From assembly GCF_005116465.1 (NCBI RefSeq), contig NZ_SWBM01000003.1, positions 248,001 to 312,000 on the forward strand: DNA of 64,000 nt, given 5' to 3'. The notes beneath the pieces were generated by a model. That model was not told the origin of the DNA. It did no database searches and was given only the letters and a program-made list of their open reading frames with translations. The DNA is from Robertmurraya kyonggiensis (lineage in GTDB: Bacteria > Bacillota > Bacilli > Bacillales > Cytobacillaceae). The translations under genes were made by a program, and so were the position numbers. Numbering within the stretch: the stretch's first letter is position 1; each line of letters starts with the position of its first letter. Below, piece after piece: positions 15,003 to 23,209 of this stretch.

Positions 15003-15992
15003 TTACGCTTCTTGCAAAACCTCAGTAATAAGCAGTGTATGATGTTCCGCTAAAGAAATCTCTTCATTGGTATCTATGTAGCGAATATATGGACGCTGTA
15101 AGCTCCCAAGAATTTTCGTTACGATTCCTTCACGACCATTATTAAGTCGTACTTTTGTTCCTGGAATATAACTAGGAACCTGCTGCACGAAAAGGCTGAT
15201 TAAATCCGCTTTAAACATGATATTGCTTTTGGTCATGACGTACTCCATCGCCTCATGTGGCGGTAATCCTTCTTTCGAAAGACTGTTTTCATAAAAATTC
15301 GCAATGGCACATACTTGTGCGAACTCATGGATTTCCTTTTCTGGAATTCCTCGAGGCTCCCCACTTCCATCAACTGCTTCATGATGCTGATAGGCAACAT
15401 GAGCAGATAAGAGACTCACTTCGCGGATTTTTCTTAAGTACTCAAAGCCCACCCTTGCATGATGCTCTGTCTCATCGGAAACCGTTAAAACTTTTCCAAT
15501 ATCATGTAGCAGGCAACCCATCGCCAAATCCTTAATCTGAATTTGGGAGATGCCTAATTTCTTCGCTAATTGGAGCGCCAAAAGTGTGACATTAACAGAA
15601 TGCGCATATTCTCTTAGCTCCTCTGCCAAAGAAGAAGTTGGAACTAAGAAAATCGCCTTTCGTTTCGAGACCTCATCGACAAGTAAAAGCACTTGTCTTT
15701 GAAGCTCCCGTATTGGAAGTTCCTTTTTTTCAACAACAGCATCATAAGCCTTCTTTAACACATCAATAGCATCCATCCAGTTTGGAATGTCGACCATTTC
15801 CTCCATCGTAATCCCGTAAGAAACGGCATCCTCAACGAATAAGTAACGGATGTCCAACCCCTTTATTCTTTGCAAATACGTTGGATGAATAGATCTCCCT
15901 GCTCCAAGTAAAACTCGTCGGTGCTTATCATAAATTGGCCGTGCCAGCTGCATTAGTTTTGGATTATAATCATCAATACTAATAAGTCTCAT
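15003..15992 (-). CDS. HD-domain phosphohydrolase, degenerate HD-GYP type
   Basis: 329 residues. Residues about 130-260 form an HD-GYP-like domain: MGCLLHDIGKVL (HD metal pair), HHARVGFEYLRK, AYQHHEAVDGSGEPRGIP. In canonical c-di-GMP phosphodiesterases the last motif is DGSGYPxG; here GYP is replaced by GEP, while the metal-binding histidines and Asp are kept. The N-terminus (MRLISIDDYNPKLMQLARPI, LLGAGRSIHP) and a C-terminal beta segment (GTKVRLNNGREGIVTKI) are typical of Bacillus members of this family. A role in c-di-GMP turnover is plausible given the nearby c-di-GMP riboswitch, but substrate specificity is uncertain. Confidence 0.8.
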   Translation of the reverse strand: MRLISIDDYNPKLMQLARPIYDKHRRVLLGAGRSIHPTYLQRIKGLDIRYLFVEDAVSYGITMEEMVDIPNWMDAIDVLKKAYDAVVEKKELPIRELQRQVLLLVDEVSKRKAIFLVPTSSLAEELREYAHSVNVTLLALQLAKKLGISQIQIKDLAMGCLLHDIGKVLTVSDETEHHARVGFEYLRKIREVSLLSAHVAYQHHEAVDGSGEPRGIPEKEIHEFAQVCAIANFYENSLSKEGLPPHEAMEYVMTKSNIMFKADLISLFVQQVPSYIPGTKVRLNNGREGIVTKILGSLQRPYIRYIDTNEEISLAEHHTLLITEVLQEA

Positions 15993-16053
15993 GTACTTCC
16001 CCTTCTAATCCATATTTTCTATGGGACCATTTTTGGCCAATTTCAGATAAAGT

Positions 16054-16803
16054 TTATTTTTGCTCAGTAAGAATAATTGGACCATCCTTGGTAATGGCAA
16101 TCGTATGCTCGTACTGTGCTGAATAAGTTCCATCCACTGTTCTAGCTGTCCAGCCGTTATCATCCATCTTCATGTAATACTCACCAACGTTTACCATCGG
16201 TTCAATCGTAAAGACCATTCCTTCTTTAATTCTTGCCCCTTTTCCTGGTAAACCGTAGTGAGGAACATCTGGCTTTTCATGAATCGATGCACCTATGCCA
16301 TGACCGATAAAATCACGGACAACTGAGAATCCTTCTCCTTCAACATAAGTCTGAATGGCATGACCGATATCTCCGATTCGATTGCCAACCTGTGCTTGCT
16401 CTATACCCTTATACAAAGCTTCTTTTGTCACTTCTAAAAGCTTCGCTGTTTCATCAGAAACCTTTCCAACCGCATAGCTCCATGCTGAATCGGCAAGAGC
16501 ACCGTTTAGATTCACAACCATATCAACCGTGACGATATCACCCTCTTTAAGCGGCTCTTTACGAGGGAATCCATGGCAAATTTCATCATTTATACTTGCA
16601 CAAGTAGCATACTCATATCCTTTATAACCTTTTTGCTCTGCTGTTGCCCCTTGTTTTTCAAGATAAGCATCAACAAATTTTTCTATTTCCCAAGTGGTGA
16701 TACCTGGCTTGATCATTTTTGCAATTTCTTTATGAACAGAAGCAAGTAATTCACCCGCTTTTTGCATCATTTCAATTTCTCTTGGTGATTTTAAAACAAT
16801 CAT
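16054..16803 (-). CDS. mapB: Type I methionine aminopeptidase (MapB/YflG)
   Basis: 249 residues, matching B. subtilis MapB (YflG). Metal and catalytic residues are all present: His77 (ICHGF), Asp94 (VDM), Asp105 (ADSAW), His168 (GHGIG), His175 (IHEKP), Glu201 (TIEPM) and Glu232 (YEHT). Removes N-terminal Met from nascent proteins using two divalent metals. This is the second, non-operonic MetAP of Bacillus; the essential map copy normally sits in the ribosomal protein cluster. Ribosome site AAGGAGGGTCAT. Followed, 61 nt on, by the HD-domain gene on the same strand. Confidence 0.95.
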   Translation of the reverse strand: MIVLKSPREIEMMQKAGELLASVHKEIAKMIKPGITTWEIEKFVDAYLEKQGATAEQKGYKGYEYATCASINDEICHGFPRKEPLKEGDIVTVDMVVNLNGALADSAWSYAVGKVSDETAKLLEVTKEALYKGIEQAQVGNRIGDIGHAIQTYVEGEGFSVVRDFIGHGIGASIHEKPDVPHYGLPGKGARIKEGMVFTIEPMVNVGEYYMKMDDNGWTARTVDGTYSAQYEHTIAITKDGPIILTEQK

Positions 16804-17104
16804 TTATGACCCTCCTTAATACGAGTACAAAAAGTACCTTACATAATTGTAATACTTTTCAACTCACAATCAAAATAAATTTTACCACTCATTCTTTCTT
16901 TAGCATTGTCACCATGAAATAATTATACTATTATGTAGATGAAAATATTGTTCTAACAATTTCCATAACTTCGAAAACTTATATAGGCTTTAGATTATCA
17001 GATGTGTTAAAATATTAGAAAGAACTTTTTCGTTCTGAATATGGAACTATTTTTAAATATTTGTTATGATAAAATTATTCATATTGATAAGGTGTGTGAC
17101 TTGC
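16804..17104. other. Intergenic region with mapB and sinR promoters; SinR-box-like inverted repeat
   Basis: About 300 bp of AT-rich DNA between the divergent mapB and sinR starts. AAAGAAC at 17019-17025 and GTTCTGA at 17032-17038 form an inverted pair; the known SinR consensus is GTTCTYT (reverse ARAGAAC), so the first half matches exactly and the second in six of seven positions. This would allow SinR to bind its own upstream region. No gene is seen here. Confidence 0.45.
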
Positions 17105-17428
17105 ATGATTGGTGATCGCGTAAAAAAACTCCGACAAGAAAAAAAGATGTCTCTCTCAGAACTCGCTGAACAAGCAGGAGTGGCGAAGTCATATTTAAGT
17201 TCCTTAGAAAGGAATCTTCAAAGCAATCCATCCATTCAGTTCCTGGAGAAAATCGCAGGTGTTTTGCGTGTCCCAGTTGATTACCTTATTCACGAGCACT
17301 TAAATGACGACGATCTTGACTCTGAGTGGATTAAAATCGTAAAAGAAGCGATGGATTCAGGTGTAACGAAAGACCAATTTAGAGAGTATCTTGAATTTAA
17401 CAAATGGAAAATAGATCAAGGCAAATAG
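17105..17428 (+). CDS. sinR: Biofilm/motility master regulator SinR
   Basis: 107 residues: N-terminal XRE HTH (MIGDRVKKLRQEKKMSLSEL, then AEQAGVAKSYLSSLERNLQS) nearly identical in pattern to B. subtilis SinR (111 aa), a linker, and the C-terminal dimerisation/SinI-binding helices LDSEWIKIVKEAMDSG and KDQFREYLEFNKW. SinR represses matrix operons and, with SlrR, sets the biofilm/motility switch. Start ATG 17105 follows AAGGTGTGTGACTTGC; the upstream ATG at 17066 adds non-homologous residues. In B. subtilis sinI precedes sinR in tandem; here sinI is convergent and downstream. A terminator follows directly. Confidence 0.95.
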   Translation: MIGDRVKKLRQEKKMSLSELAEQAGVAKSYLSSLERNLQSNPSIQFLEKIAGVLRVPVDYLIHEHLNDDDLDSEWIKIVKEAMDSGVTKDQFREYLEFNKWKIDQGK

Positions 17429-17457
17429 CCCGTTCATTTTTTGAACAGGCTTTTTTT
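17428..17457 (+). terminator. Terminator of sinR
   Basis: GCCCGTTCA-TTTT-TTGAACAGGC hairpin with one mismatch followed by seven T, beginning at the sinR stop codon. Confidence 0.9.
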
Positions 17458-17489
17458 AATGGTCTTTTAGGAGTGAGCAACAACGTATC

Positions 17490-17618
17490 TCAATTCTCTT
17501 TTCTGTTAAGAAACTCCCGAATTTCTTCTTTCTCTATCCCTAGGTTTTTTGCTTCTTTAATTAATTCAAGCCATTCCGTATCCAATCCCTCAATGCTCGT
17601 TCTCACTTCTATCACCAT
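17490..17618 (-). CDS. sinI: SinI-like antirepressor
   Basis: 42-residue protein in the reverse strand. Residues 12-40 read LDTEWLELIKEAKNLGIEKEEI then REFLNRKEN, matching the SinR-binding part of SinI (B. subtilis: LDQEWVELMVEAKE...) and paralogous to the C-terminal helices of the adjacent SinR. SinI sequesters SinR as a heterodimer and so relieves repression of biofilm genes. Start ATG 17618, or GTG 17615, behind AGGGGGA (17628-17622). The short N-terminus lacks DNA-binding residues, as expected. It is convergent with sinR and preceded by a c-di-GMP-I riboswitch whose 3' hairpin ends in the ribosome site. Confidence 0.88.
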   Translation of the reverse strand: MVIEVRTSIEGLDTEWLELIKEAKNLGIEKEEIREFLNRKEN

Positions 17619-17626
17619 ATTTCCCC

Positions 17627-17738
17627 CTAAAATTCGGATCGAATTTCAGCAGTCCAGCCGTCATAGCATCAATACCTACCTTAGACCCGCGACTTTGCGC
17701 CCCTATTTTTCAATAAGTTTGCCTTTTTAGCGTCCTAT
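17627..17738 (-). promoter_or_regulatory. c-di-GMP-I (GEMM) riboswitch leader of sinI
   Basis: Coding-strand signatures in order: GGCAAAC (17723-17717), a small hairpin capped by GAAA, GGGGCGCAAAG, CGGGTCTAAGG, then ATGACGGCTGGACTGC ending at 17650. These are the conserved core blocks of the class I cyclic-di-GMP aptamer (GGCAAAC, GAAA tetraloop for the receptor, GGGACGCAAAG, GGxCTAAxG, ATGxCxGCxGG). The weak P1 (GGCA with TGCT) shares its 3' strand with a 10-bp hairpin CTGAAATTCG (17649-17640)/CGAATTTTAG (17636-17627), loop ATC, whose end enters the AGGGGGA ribosome site. No T-run follows, so control would be translational. P1 and this hairpin exclude each other, so one ligand state exposes the ribosome site; the direction (ON or OFF) is inferred only weakly: ligand-stabilised P1 should disrupt the sequestering hairpin and turn sinI ON. 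Confidence 0.8.
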
Positions 17739-17983
17739 ATTTTTTATCCCAAACTTAGTCTACTTCCTTTCTTGCAATAAAAGTGTAGGTATTTGTCATT
17801 AGAGTGAATTTTTCGAATATTATTTTCCTACAAAAATCGTCATTCCCTAACAGAAAAACTAATTTATTTTTCTCAATACCTCCTTATCTATGTATAACTA
17901 CAACTATTTCTGTTTCTTTCTGTCGAAAATGCATGAGAAGATTTTTCACTGCTACGGACTTAAAATGAAAGCTATACCGAATT
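17739..17983 (-). other. Upstream region of the sinI leader with a Spo0A-box match
   Basis: Gene-free AT-rich DNA between the riboswitch and the zinc-ribbon gene. TGTCGAA at 17921-17927 is an exact Spo0A box; Spo0A~P activates sinI in B. subtilis, but here it lies about 180 bp before the aptamer. A candidate -10 (TATAGG, 17739-17734) with TAGACT 17 bp upstream would start transcription at the aptamer's edge; confidence in this promoter is low. Confidence 0.35.
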
Positions 17984-18172
17984 CTATAACTTCTGGTAGT
18001 TTTGTAGGAGCCTCTTTCTTGGGAAGGTTTTCACATGAATCCGTTCATGTGTGTTTGCATCAAAGAAAGGGCGTTCAGTTAAATCGTTTCCACATAAAGG
18101 GCAAGACCATTTGCCAAACTCACTACTACTAAAAGAAGGCCTATTACATTTCTCACAATTTTTCCGATACAT
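17984..18172 (-). CDS. Small zinc-ribbon protein, unknown function
   Basis: 62 residues starting at ATG 18172 behind AAGGTGATTAGC. Two CxxC knuckles, Cys6/Cys9 (CEKC) and Cys24/Cys27 (CPLC), should bind one Zn as a ribbon. The C-terminal half is basic (RIHVKTFPRKRLLQNYQK), suggesting nucleic-acid or protein binding. I do not recognise the family. Located next to sinI/sinR and the motAB region on the same strand as sinI. Confidence 0.65.
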   Translation of the reverse strand: MYRKNCEKCNRPSFSSSEFGKWSCPLCGNDLTERPFFDANTHERIHVKTFPRKRLLQNYQKL

Positions 18173-18447
18173 GCTAATCACCTTTTCTATTGTTCTATAA
18201 ACCGATGACATGTTCTTTATAAAGAATATATCTCTATTTTAGTACTTTTATAACAGTTTTAACACAGAGATAAATCGTCATATTTTTCTTTTTAACGAAC
18301 AATATTCTTGAAATTTCGCCTTATTCTCGCATTTATCTTTCCTTTTTGTGTCATATTAAGTTTTGAATATTCTGTTAAATTTATTTGTCAAATTGGTGAC
18401 AAAAAGAATATAATTACTATAAGTATAGGACGAAAGGTGGTAATGCA

Positions 18448-18573
18448 ATGACATTCTTTCATGTTCTCAATTTTGCAATTCCCATTGCATCGATGATTGC
18501 TATCGGCTTTCTATTAGACCGGATGTGTAAACCAACAGTCAAGCAAGAAGAATCAAAGGATCAAAAAAGCTAA
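18448..18573 (+). CDS. Small single-helix membrane protein
   Basis: 41 residues, ATG 18448 behind AAAGGTGGTAATGCA. One membrane helix (residues 3-24, FFHVLNFAIPIASMIAIGFL) followed by a short charged tail KPTVKQEESKDQKS. The coding frame runs into the hairpin shared with motB's terminator. No homologue recalled; good ribosome site and topology suggest a true small protein. Confidence 0.55.
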   Translation: MTFFHVLNFAIPIASMIAIGFLLDRMCKPTVKQEESKDQKS

Positions 18574-18617
18574 CTTCAATAAGTCGTTTGTCGCGACCCT
18601 TTGAAGCTAGCTTTTTT
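18563..18617. terminator. Bidirectional terminator between the small membrane protein and motB
   Basis: AAAAAAGCTAACTTCAA (18563-18579) pairs with TTGAAGCTAGCTTTTTT (18601-18617), giving T-runs on both strands. Confidence 0.85.
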
Positions 18618-18621
18618 GTAC

Positions 18622-19389
18622 TTAATTCGTTGATGTTCTTGGTAAAATCAATATCTCTACACGGCGATTTTTTGCTTTTCCTTCAGCTGAATCATTGCTC
18701 GCAACTGGTTGGAACTCACCAAAACCTTTTGCGCTGAACCACTGAGGGTTTAATTGGTCATTCTTTAAAAGGATTTTCATAAAGTTGATGGCTCTCATGA
18801 CACTCAGTTCCCAGTTCGATTCAAACTGAGGATTTTTAATAGGTACATTATCTGTATGCCCACTTATCACGATATTTCTCGGTGGACTCATAACAAGTAA
18901 ATCTGAAATTTCACTTGCCGTCTTTAAATCTTCTGCTCTTACCTCTGAGCTTCCAGATGGAAACAACACATTGTCACGGATGGTTAGCAACAAACCTTCA
19001 TCTGTTAAGGACGTATCAAGCTTATCGGTCAGATTCTTCTCTGCTATATAAGCTTCGACCTTTTTTTGGATGTTTTCAAGCTCAAGCTTTTCAATTTGCT
19101 TCGCTTTTTCTTCATTCTGTTCTTCGTCTTCTTCACTCTTCACATCATCAAGAGCTTGTGCCTCATTCTCAGGCATTGGACTTGGATATTCAAAAATTCC
19201 TGTTCCGCTTGATAAGGCTTCATTAAAAGCTTGTGACATAGCTTGTAATTTTTGTGCATCAACTGTGCTCATGGAAAACAATACGATGAACAATGCCAAT
19301 AAAAGCGTTAAAATATCTGCATACGGTATGAGCCATGATTCATCAACATGCTCTTCATGGTGCTCTTTCTTCCTTCTACGTTTACTCAC
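18622..19389 (-). CDS. motB: Flagellar motor stator protein MotB
   Basis: 255 residues. A basic N-terminus is followed by VDESWLIPYADILTLLLALF with the proton-binding Asp25 and a single membrane helix. A charged, Glu-rich linker (residues 75-105) then leads to a C-terminal OmpA-like peptidoglycan-binding domain (ISGHTDNVPI, NWELSVMRA, KNRRVEILI). Start assigned to GTG 19389, giving SKRRRKK as in B. subtilis MotB; the frame extends to GTG 19401 inside motA. Overlaps the motA stop by 8 bp, so translation is coupled. The PYAD-type motif and absence of polar Na+-channel residues favour MotB over MotS. Confidence 0.93.
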   Translation of the reverse strand: MSKRRRKKEHHEEHVDESWLIPYADILTLLLALFIVLFSMSTVDAQKLQAMSQAFNEALSSGTGIFEYPSPMPENEAQALDDVKSEEDEEQNEEKAKQIEKLELENIQKKVEAYIAEKNLTDKLDTSLTDEGLLLTIRDNVLFPSGSSEVRAEDLKTASEISDLLVMSPPRNIVISGHTDNVPIKNPQFESNWELSVMRAINFMKILLKNDQLNPQWFSAKGFGEFQPVASNDSAEGKAKNRRVEILILPRTSTN

Positions 19390-20176
19390 TCTTCTTCTCA
19401 CCGCTTTCTTCTAGGAACTTCTTCCTGTCACTTGCTGGTAAGTAGGAAGCTAGCTTTTGCTCAATCACTCGTGGTGCTTCTCCCTCAAGAATGGATAATA
19501 CGCCTTCAATCATCATATATTTCAATTTCGCTTCTTGCTTTGATTTTCTTTTTAGTTTATTTGCAAATGGGTGCCAAAGGGCATACCCTGTAAAAATCCC
19601 TAGTAATGTTGCTACAAAGGCTGCACTGATGGCATGTCCAAGTGCATCAATATCACTCATATCTTTTAGAGCTGCGATTAATCCAACAACGGCACCAAGT
19701 ACTCCTAATGTTGGCGCGTATGTTCCAGCCTGAGTAAAGATCAAAGCACCCTGTTGATGTCTCTCTTCCATTGCTTCAATTTCTTCTGATAAAACATCGC
19801 GAATATAATCTGCACTTTGTCCATCTACTGCTAAAGAAAGACCATTTTTTAAGAAATCATCATCAATTTCACTTGTTTTTGCTTCTAATGCAAGAAGTCC
19901 TTCTTTACGAGCAAGCTGTGCCCATTCAGAGAACATGCTGATTAACTCTGAAGGATTCATTAACTTCTTTTCTTTGAATAAAATCCCGAATAACTTAGGC
20001 ACCTTCTTGATTTCGCTTGTTGGAAATGCAATGGTTACCGTACCAATCGTACCCATAATAATTATTAGAATTGCAGCTGGATTTAATAATACACCTGGTT
20101 CTACTCCTTTAAGAACCATCCCTACTCCAACACCTATAACTGCAATCAAAATCCCAAGTAATGACGTTTTATCCAT
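19382..20176 (-). CDS. motA: Flagellar motor stator protein MotA
   Basis: 264 residues with four membrane helices and the large cytoplasmic loop (residues about 70-150) that contacts FliG. The conserved GTYAPTLGVLGAVVGLIAAL region carries the proline and small residues of the ion channel. ATG 20176 follows AGGTGGACTATAA. It forms the motAB operon with the following gene; the H+ channel energises flagellar rotation. Preceded by about 240 bp of AT-rich DNA shared with the divergent chemoreceptor gene. Confidence 0.95.
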   Translation of the reverse strand: MDKTSLLGILIAVIGVGVGMVLKGVEPGVLLNPAAILIIIMGTIGTVTIAFPTSEIKKVPKLFGILFKEKKLMNPSELISMFSEWAQLARKEGLLALEAKTSEIDDDFLKNGLSLAVDGQSADYIRDVLSEEIEAMEERHQQGALIFTQAGTYAPTLGVLGAVVGLIAALKDMSDIDALGHAISAAFVATLLGIFTGYALWHPFANKLKRKSKQEAKLKYMMIEGVLSILEGEAPRVIEQKLASYLPASDRKKFLEESGEKKSE

Positions 20177-20418
20177 TTATAGTCCACCTATCCCTTAGCT
20201 TGTTTATTTATAAGAGTATCATTGTTTGAATCTATCATATTATTTATTTCGACAAGATTCTTGGAATTTTTAGTCGTTCCATCATAGTTTTTAAGAAAGG
20301 AATACAATTTTAAGAGTTAACAAAAAATATTTTCTTTTCTAAAAACAAACATCTAGTCAAAGTTTTTATTTCCTATATAATAAGATTGAAATTATATAAA
20401 TATATGGAGTTGATTGAT

Positions 20419-21894
20419 TTGCAGGCTATTTTAGACCTCAGAAGAAGTGATTTGAAAAAGAAAAACTCCTTGATGTTCTCAACTTTTTCAATCGCCTTAG
20501 TTTGCACGACTATTTTTACAGCACTTGAACAACATTCTTTTAACAAAACAATTCTTTATGCAAGTGAATTAATCCTGTTTGTCGGGATGTTTCTAATCTT
20601 TCAGGTCTGGTTAAAGAAAGAAAAATTATTCCCTTATCTAGCAATACCCGTCGTTTTTGCATGTAACTTCACAAATATAGGTCTTTTTGGTGGAGCAAGT
20701 GCGATCTTTTTGGTCATCATTTTTCTCACGATTATCTCTGCAGTTCACTTTGACCAAAAATTATTTATCCTAGGATATGTTCTAGGTTTTGTGAATCTTA
20801 TTCTTAATACTCTATTAGCACCTGAGTCGGAACAATTTTTGCATGAAATCTTTTCAGCATCGATTCTTGTTTATGTCTTGATGGGAATTGTTCTATTTGT
20901 CCTGATTAAGCTCAATCAGGCTCAGTTTAAAAAGATTGAGCAATTCTTGATGGAATCCGAATTAGAACAGCAAGAAAAAGCTTCCAGCAGCGAATTTTTA
21001 CATAGTGAGATTTCGGTCATTACGGATAGCCTCAACAAAATTAATGAGCAGATTCAAAATCACGTTGCTTCACAAAATGAAATGCAAATTGCCGTATCTG
21101 AGATTTCTGCAGGAAGCCAGGTTCAAACAGAGCAAATCAATCATATTTCAGAAAATGCAGGCGCTACAAAAGCATTGATGGATGAAATGGCAACGGTTTC
21201 GCTAAATCTTTCAACAGAAGCCGCTTCTGCTAGCAATGCTTCTAAAAATGGCCTAGCTAAGGTATCTGATTTACAATCAGATATGAAAGAATTAGCAGAA
21301 TCCATTCAGCAACTAGGGAATATTTTTTCCAACTTGACGAAGAAGATTGAAGAAACGAATGGATTTATCGTGAACATTCAAGGGATTACGGAGCAAACAA
21401 ATCTCTTAGCACTGAATGCATCGATTGAAGCTGCACGTGCTGGTGAAGCGGGTAAAGGTTTCTCAGTTGTTGCTGAAGAAATCCGTAAACTGGCGGAAAT
21501 GACAAGAGAGACTGCGGTACAGATTACGAAAAATCTGTCGGAAGTGAATTCGACGAACCAGAGCGCCTTTGTCCAAATGAACGAAAGTAGTACGAAGTTT
21601 AATGAAAGCCTAGTAGCCGTTGGTCAGGTATCTGGATTATTCCACGAGGTTGGTACGATTCTTAATAATCTTAATGAAAACTTCAGTTCGTTTAGTGGTA
21701 CTGTCGAGAACGTGAAATCCCAAACCTTTGCAGTTGAAGCTGCGACGAAAGAGCTTGCAGCCGTTATTGAGGAAGCAACGGCGGGGCTCGAAGAAATGAA
21801 TGCAACTATCGAAACACTTAACGAAGACAATCAAAAGATTGCGAGCTATATTAGCGAAACTGCTCAGTCAGCAGAAAAGATTAAGAACACTTGA
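20419..21894 (+). CDS. Methyl-accepting chemotaxis protein with an integral-membrane sensor
   Basis: 491 residues if the TTG at 20419 (behind GGAGTTGATTGAT) is the start; ATG at 20404 or 20386 lacks a ribosome site. Residues about 15-165 form six membrane helices with almost no extracellular loop, and there is no Cache or HAMP domain. From about 185 a long coiled coil leads to the MCP hairpin tip [20 protein letters not shown] and the trailing methylation helix. A membrane-embedded sensor suggests detection of hydrophobic, redox or energy signals. Divergent from motAB, supporting a motility role. Confidence 0.88.
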   Translation: MQAILDLRRSDLKKKNSLMFSTFSIALVCTTIFTALEQHSFNKTILYASELILFVGMFLIFQVWLKKEKLFPYLAIPVVFACNFTNIGLFGGASAIFLVIIFLTIISAVHFDQKLFILGYVLGFVNLILNTLLAPESEQFLHEIFSASILVYVLMGIVLFVLIKLNQAQFKKIEQFLMESELEQQEKASSSEFLHSEISVITDSLNKINEQIQNHVASQNEMQIAVSEISAGSQVQTEQINHISENAGATKALMDEMATVSLNLSTEAASASNASKNGLAKVSDLQSDMKELAESIQQLGNIFSNLTKKIEETNGFIVNIQGITEQTNLLALNASIEAARAGEAGKGFSVVAEEIRKLAEMTRETAVQITKNLSEVNSTNQSAFVQMNESSTKFNESLVAVGQVSGLFHEVGTILNNLNENFSSFSGTVENVKSQTFAVEAATKELAAVIEEATAGLEEMNATIETLNEDNQKIASYISETAQSAEKIKNT

Positions 21895-21903
21895 TGAGTA
21901 CGG

Positions 21904-21936
21904 CCCCTACGGTTATTTTCCGTGGGGGTTTTTGTT
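21904..21936 (+). terminator. Terminator of the chemoreceptor gene
   Basis: CCCCTACGG-TTATTTT-CCGTGGGGG hairpin (one G-T pair) followed by TTTTTG. Confidence 0.85.
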
Positions 21937-22036
21937 TTGTCTGGGTCAGAACTCAGGTCATTTAGATACAAAAAATCCTATCCATAAATTTTTCTTTTTC
22001 GGGCAATCTATGAACATTAAGAAAGGAGTGTAAAAT

Positions 22037-22201
22037 ATGGCACGCGGTAAAGAATTTAATCATAAACGCAAAGGACATCCTGGAGAATTCCCCGAAAATA
22101 CGTTAGTTGAAAAAAAATCAAAAGAGGCTATTGGGGATGAAGAATTCATTGTTGTTCGAGAAGCCTTTAAAAACCGAGTTGAACAGGAGGATGTGGAGTA
22201 G
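22037..22201 (+). CDS. Small hydrophilic protein, unknown function
   Basis: 54 residues, ATG 22037 behind GAAAGGAGTGTAAAAT. Basic N-terminus (MARGKEFNHKRKGHPGEFPE) and acidic C-terminus (KNRVEQEDVE), no hydrophobic segment. The lysine/glycine-rich start resembles small Bacillus spore-associated proteins, but I cannot place it in a family. The ribosome site and length support a real gene. Confidence 0.55.
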   Translation: MARGKEFNHKRKGHPGEFPENTLVEKKSKEAIGDEEFIVVREAFKNRVEQEDVE

Positions 22202-22281
22202 CACCATTTTTGTGAAACCTCCCATTAACTCGATACGTATTAACATATAGAAATTAATTTTACCTAATGAGGAGGATTTTT

Positions 22282-22605
22282 ATGTTAGTAACAACTACTC
22301 CATCTGTAGAAGGACAAGAAATTGAGCGTTATCACGGGGTGGTAACAGGCGAGGCAATAATGGGCGCCAATGTCGTACGCGACTTTTTAGCAGGAATTAC
22401 GGATATCATTGGTGGCCGCAGCAGTGCTTATGAAAACAAATTGTCCGAAGGTCGTGAAATTGCGATTCGTGAAATGGAAGACAAAGCAAGAAGACTTGGA
22501 GCGAATGCAGTTGTGGGCGTCGACCTTGACTTTGAAACCTTGCGTGATGGCATGATGATGTGTATCGCGACTGGTACGGCTGTAACTATCAAGAATAAAC
22601 TTTAA
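22282..22605 (+). CDS. YbjQ/UPF0145 family protein
   Basis: 107 residues; start ATG 22282 follows AATGAGGAGGATTTTT, so the ATG at 22267 is part of the ribosome site. Motifs: [20 protein letters not shown], the central Ser-rich GGRSSAYE, and [20 protein letters not shown] near the C-terminus, defining the pentameric YbjQ (heavy-metal-binding-like) domain. Function unknown. Confidence 0.9.
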   Translation: MLVTTTPSVEGQEIERYHGVVTGEAIMGANVVRDFLAGITDIIGGRSSAYENKLSEGREIAIREMEDKARRLGANAVVGVDLDFETLRDGMMMCIATGTAVTIKNKL

Positions 22606-22610
22606 ACGCC

Positions 22611-22646
22611 AAAAGACAGGTGCCACAATAATCACCTGTCTTTTTT
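22611..22646. terminator. Bidirectional terminator between ybjQ-like and GNAT genes
   Basis: AAAAGACAGGTG pairs with CACCTGTCTTTT around CCACAATAAT, with A-rich and T-rich flanks; it overlaps the end of the convergent GNAT frame. Confidence 0.88.
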
Positions 22647-23090
22647 CAACTTCTTTTTAAGGTTCGTTAACACTAATCCATCGCCAACCACACTTTGATC
22701 AAGTTCTTCAAATCCTAGTTTTTCATATAACTTTATTGCCGGAATATTCTTCGCTCCAGTCGAAACAATCGCGAATTCTGCAGAGACCATTTTATCTTCA
22801 ATGTATTGAATCAAACTTCCCGCAATTCCTCTCCGAAAAAAAGCAGGATGAACCATCACACGATGAATATCAATAACCCCTTTTTTGAACTTGTAGGATA
22901 AGATTCCAGCAAGGGTATCATCAACAAAATAACCTATAAACGTCTCTCTACTATTCAATAGCTCTTCCAATGTTTCCTTTAAAGGCGGTATATCGTAAGT
23001 ACCAATATATGCGGCCTCCACCTTATAAGCTTGTCTTTGCAAACGAAGAACCTCTTCCCCTTTTTCCCCAATCATAAATTTTCTTATCAT
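22632..23090 (-). CDS. GNAT family N-acetyltransferase
   Basis: 152 residues. Acetyl-CoA loop RRGIAGSLIQYIED following IHRVMVHPAFF, and the C-terminal AIVSTGAKNIPAIKLYEKLG with the GNAT tyrosine. Start ATG 23090 behind AGGAGGCATTT. Substrate unknown. Divergent from topB. Confidence 0.85.
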   Translation of the reverse strand: MIRKFMIGEKGEEVLRLQRQAYKVEAAYIGTYDIPPLKETLEELLNSRETFIGYFVDDTLAGILSYKFKKGVIDIHRVMVHPAFFRRGIAGSLIQYIEDKMVSAEFAIVSTGAKNIPAIKLYEKLGFEELDQSVVGDGLVLTNLKKKLKKDR

Positions 23091-23209
23091 AAATGCCTCC
23101 TAAAATACTCACTAACCCTATTCTAACCCATTCAAAAACTAAATTCCTTCATTACCAATCTCCCTTGAATTCCGTTATACTGTTAAGGAATCTAATATGA
23201 GGTGAAACG

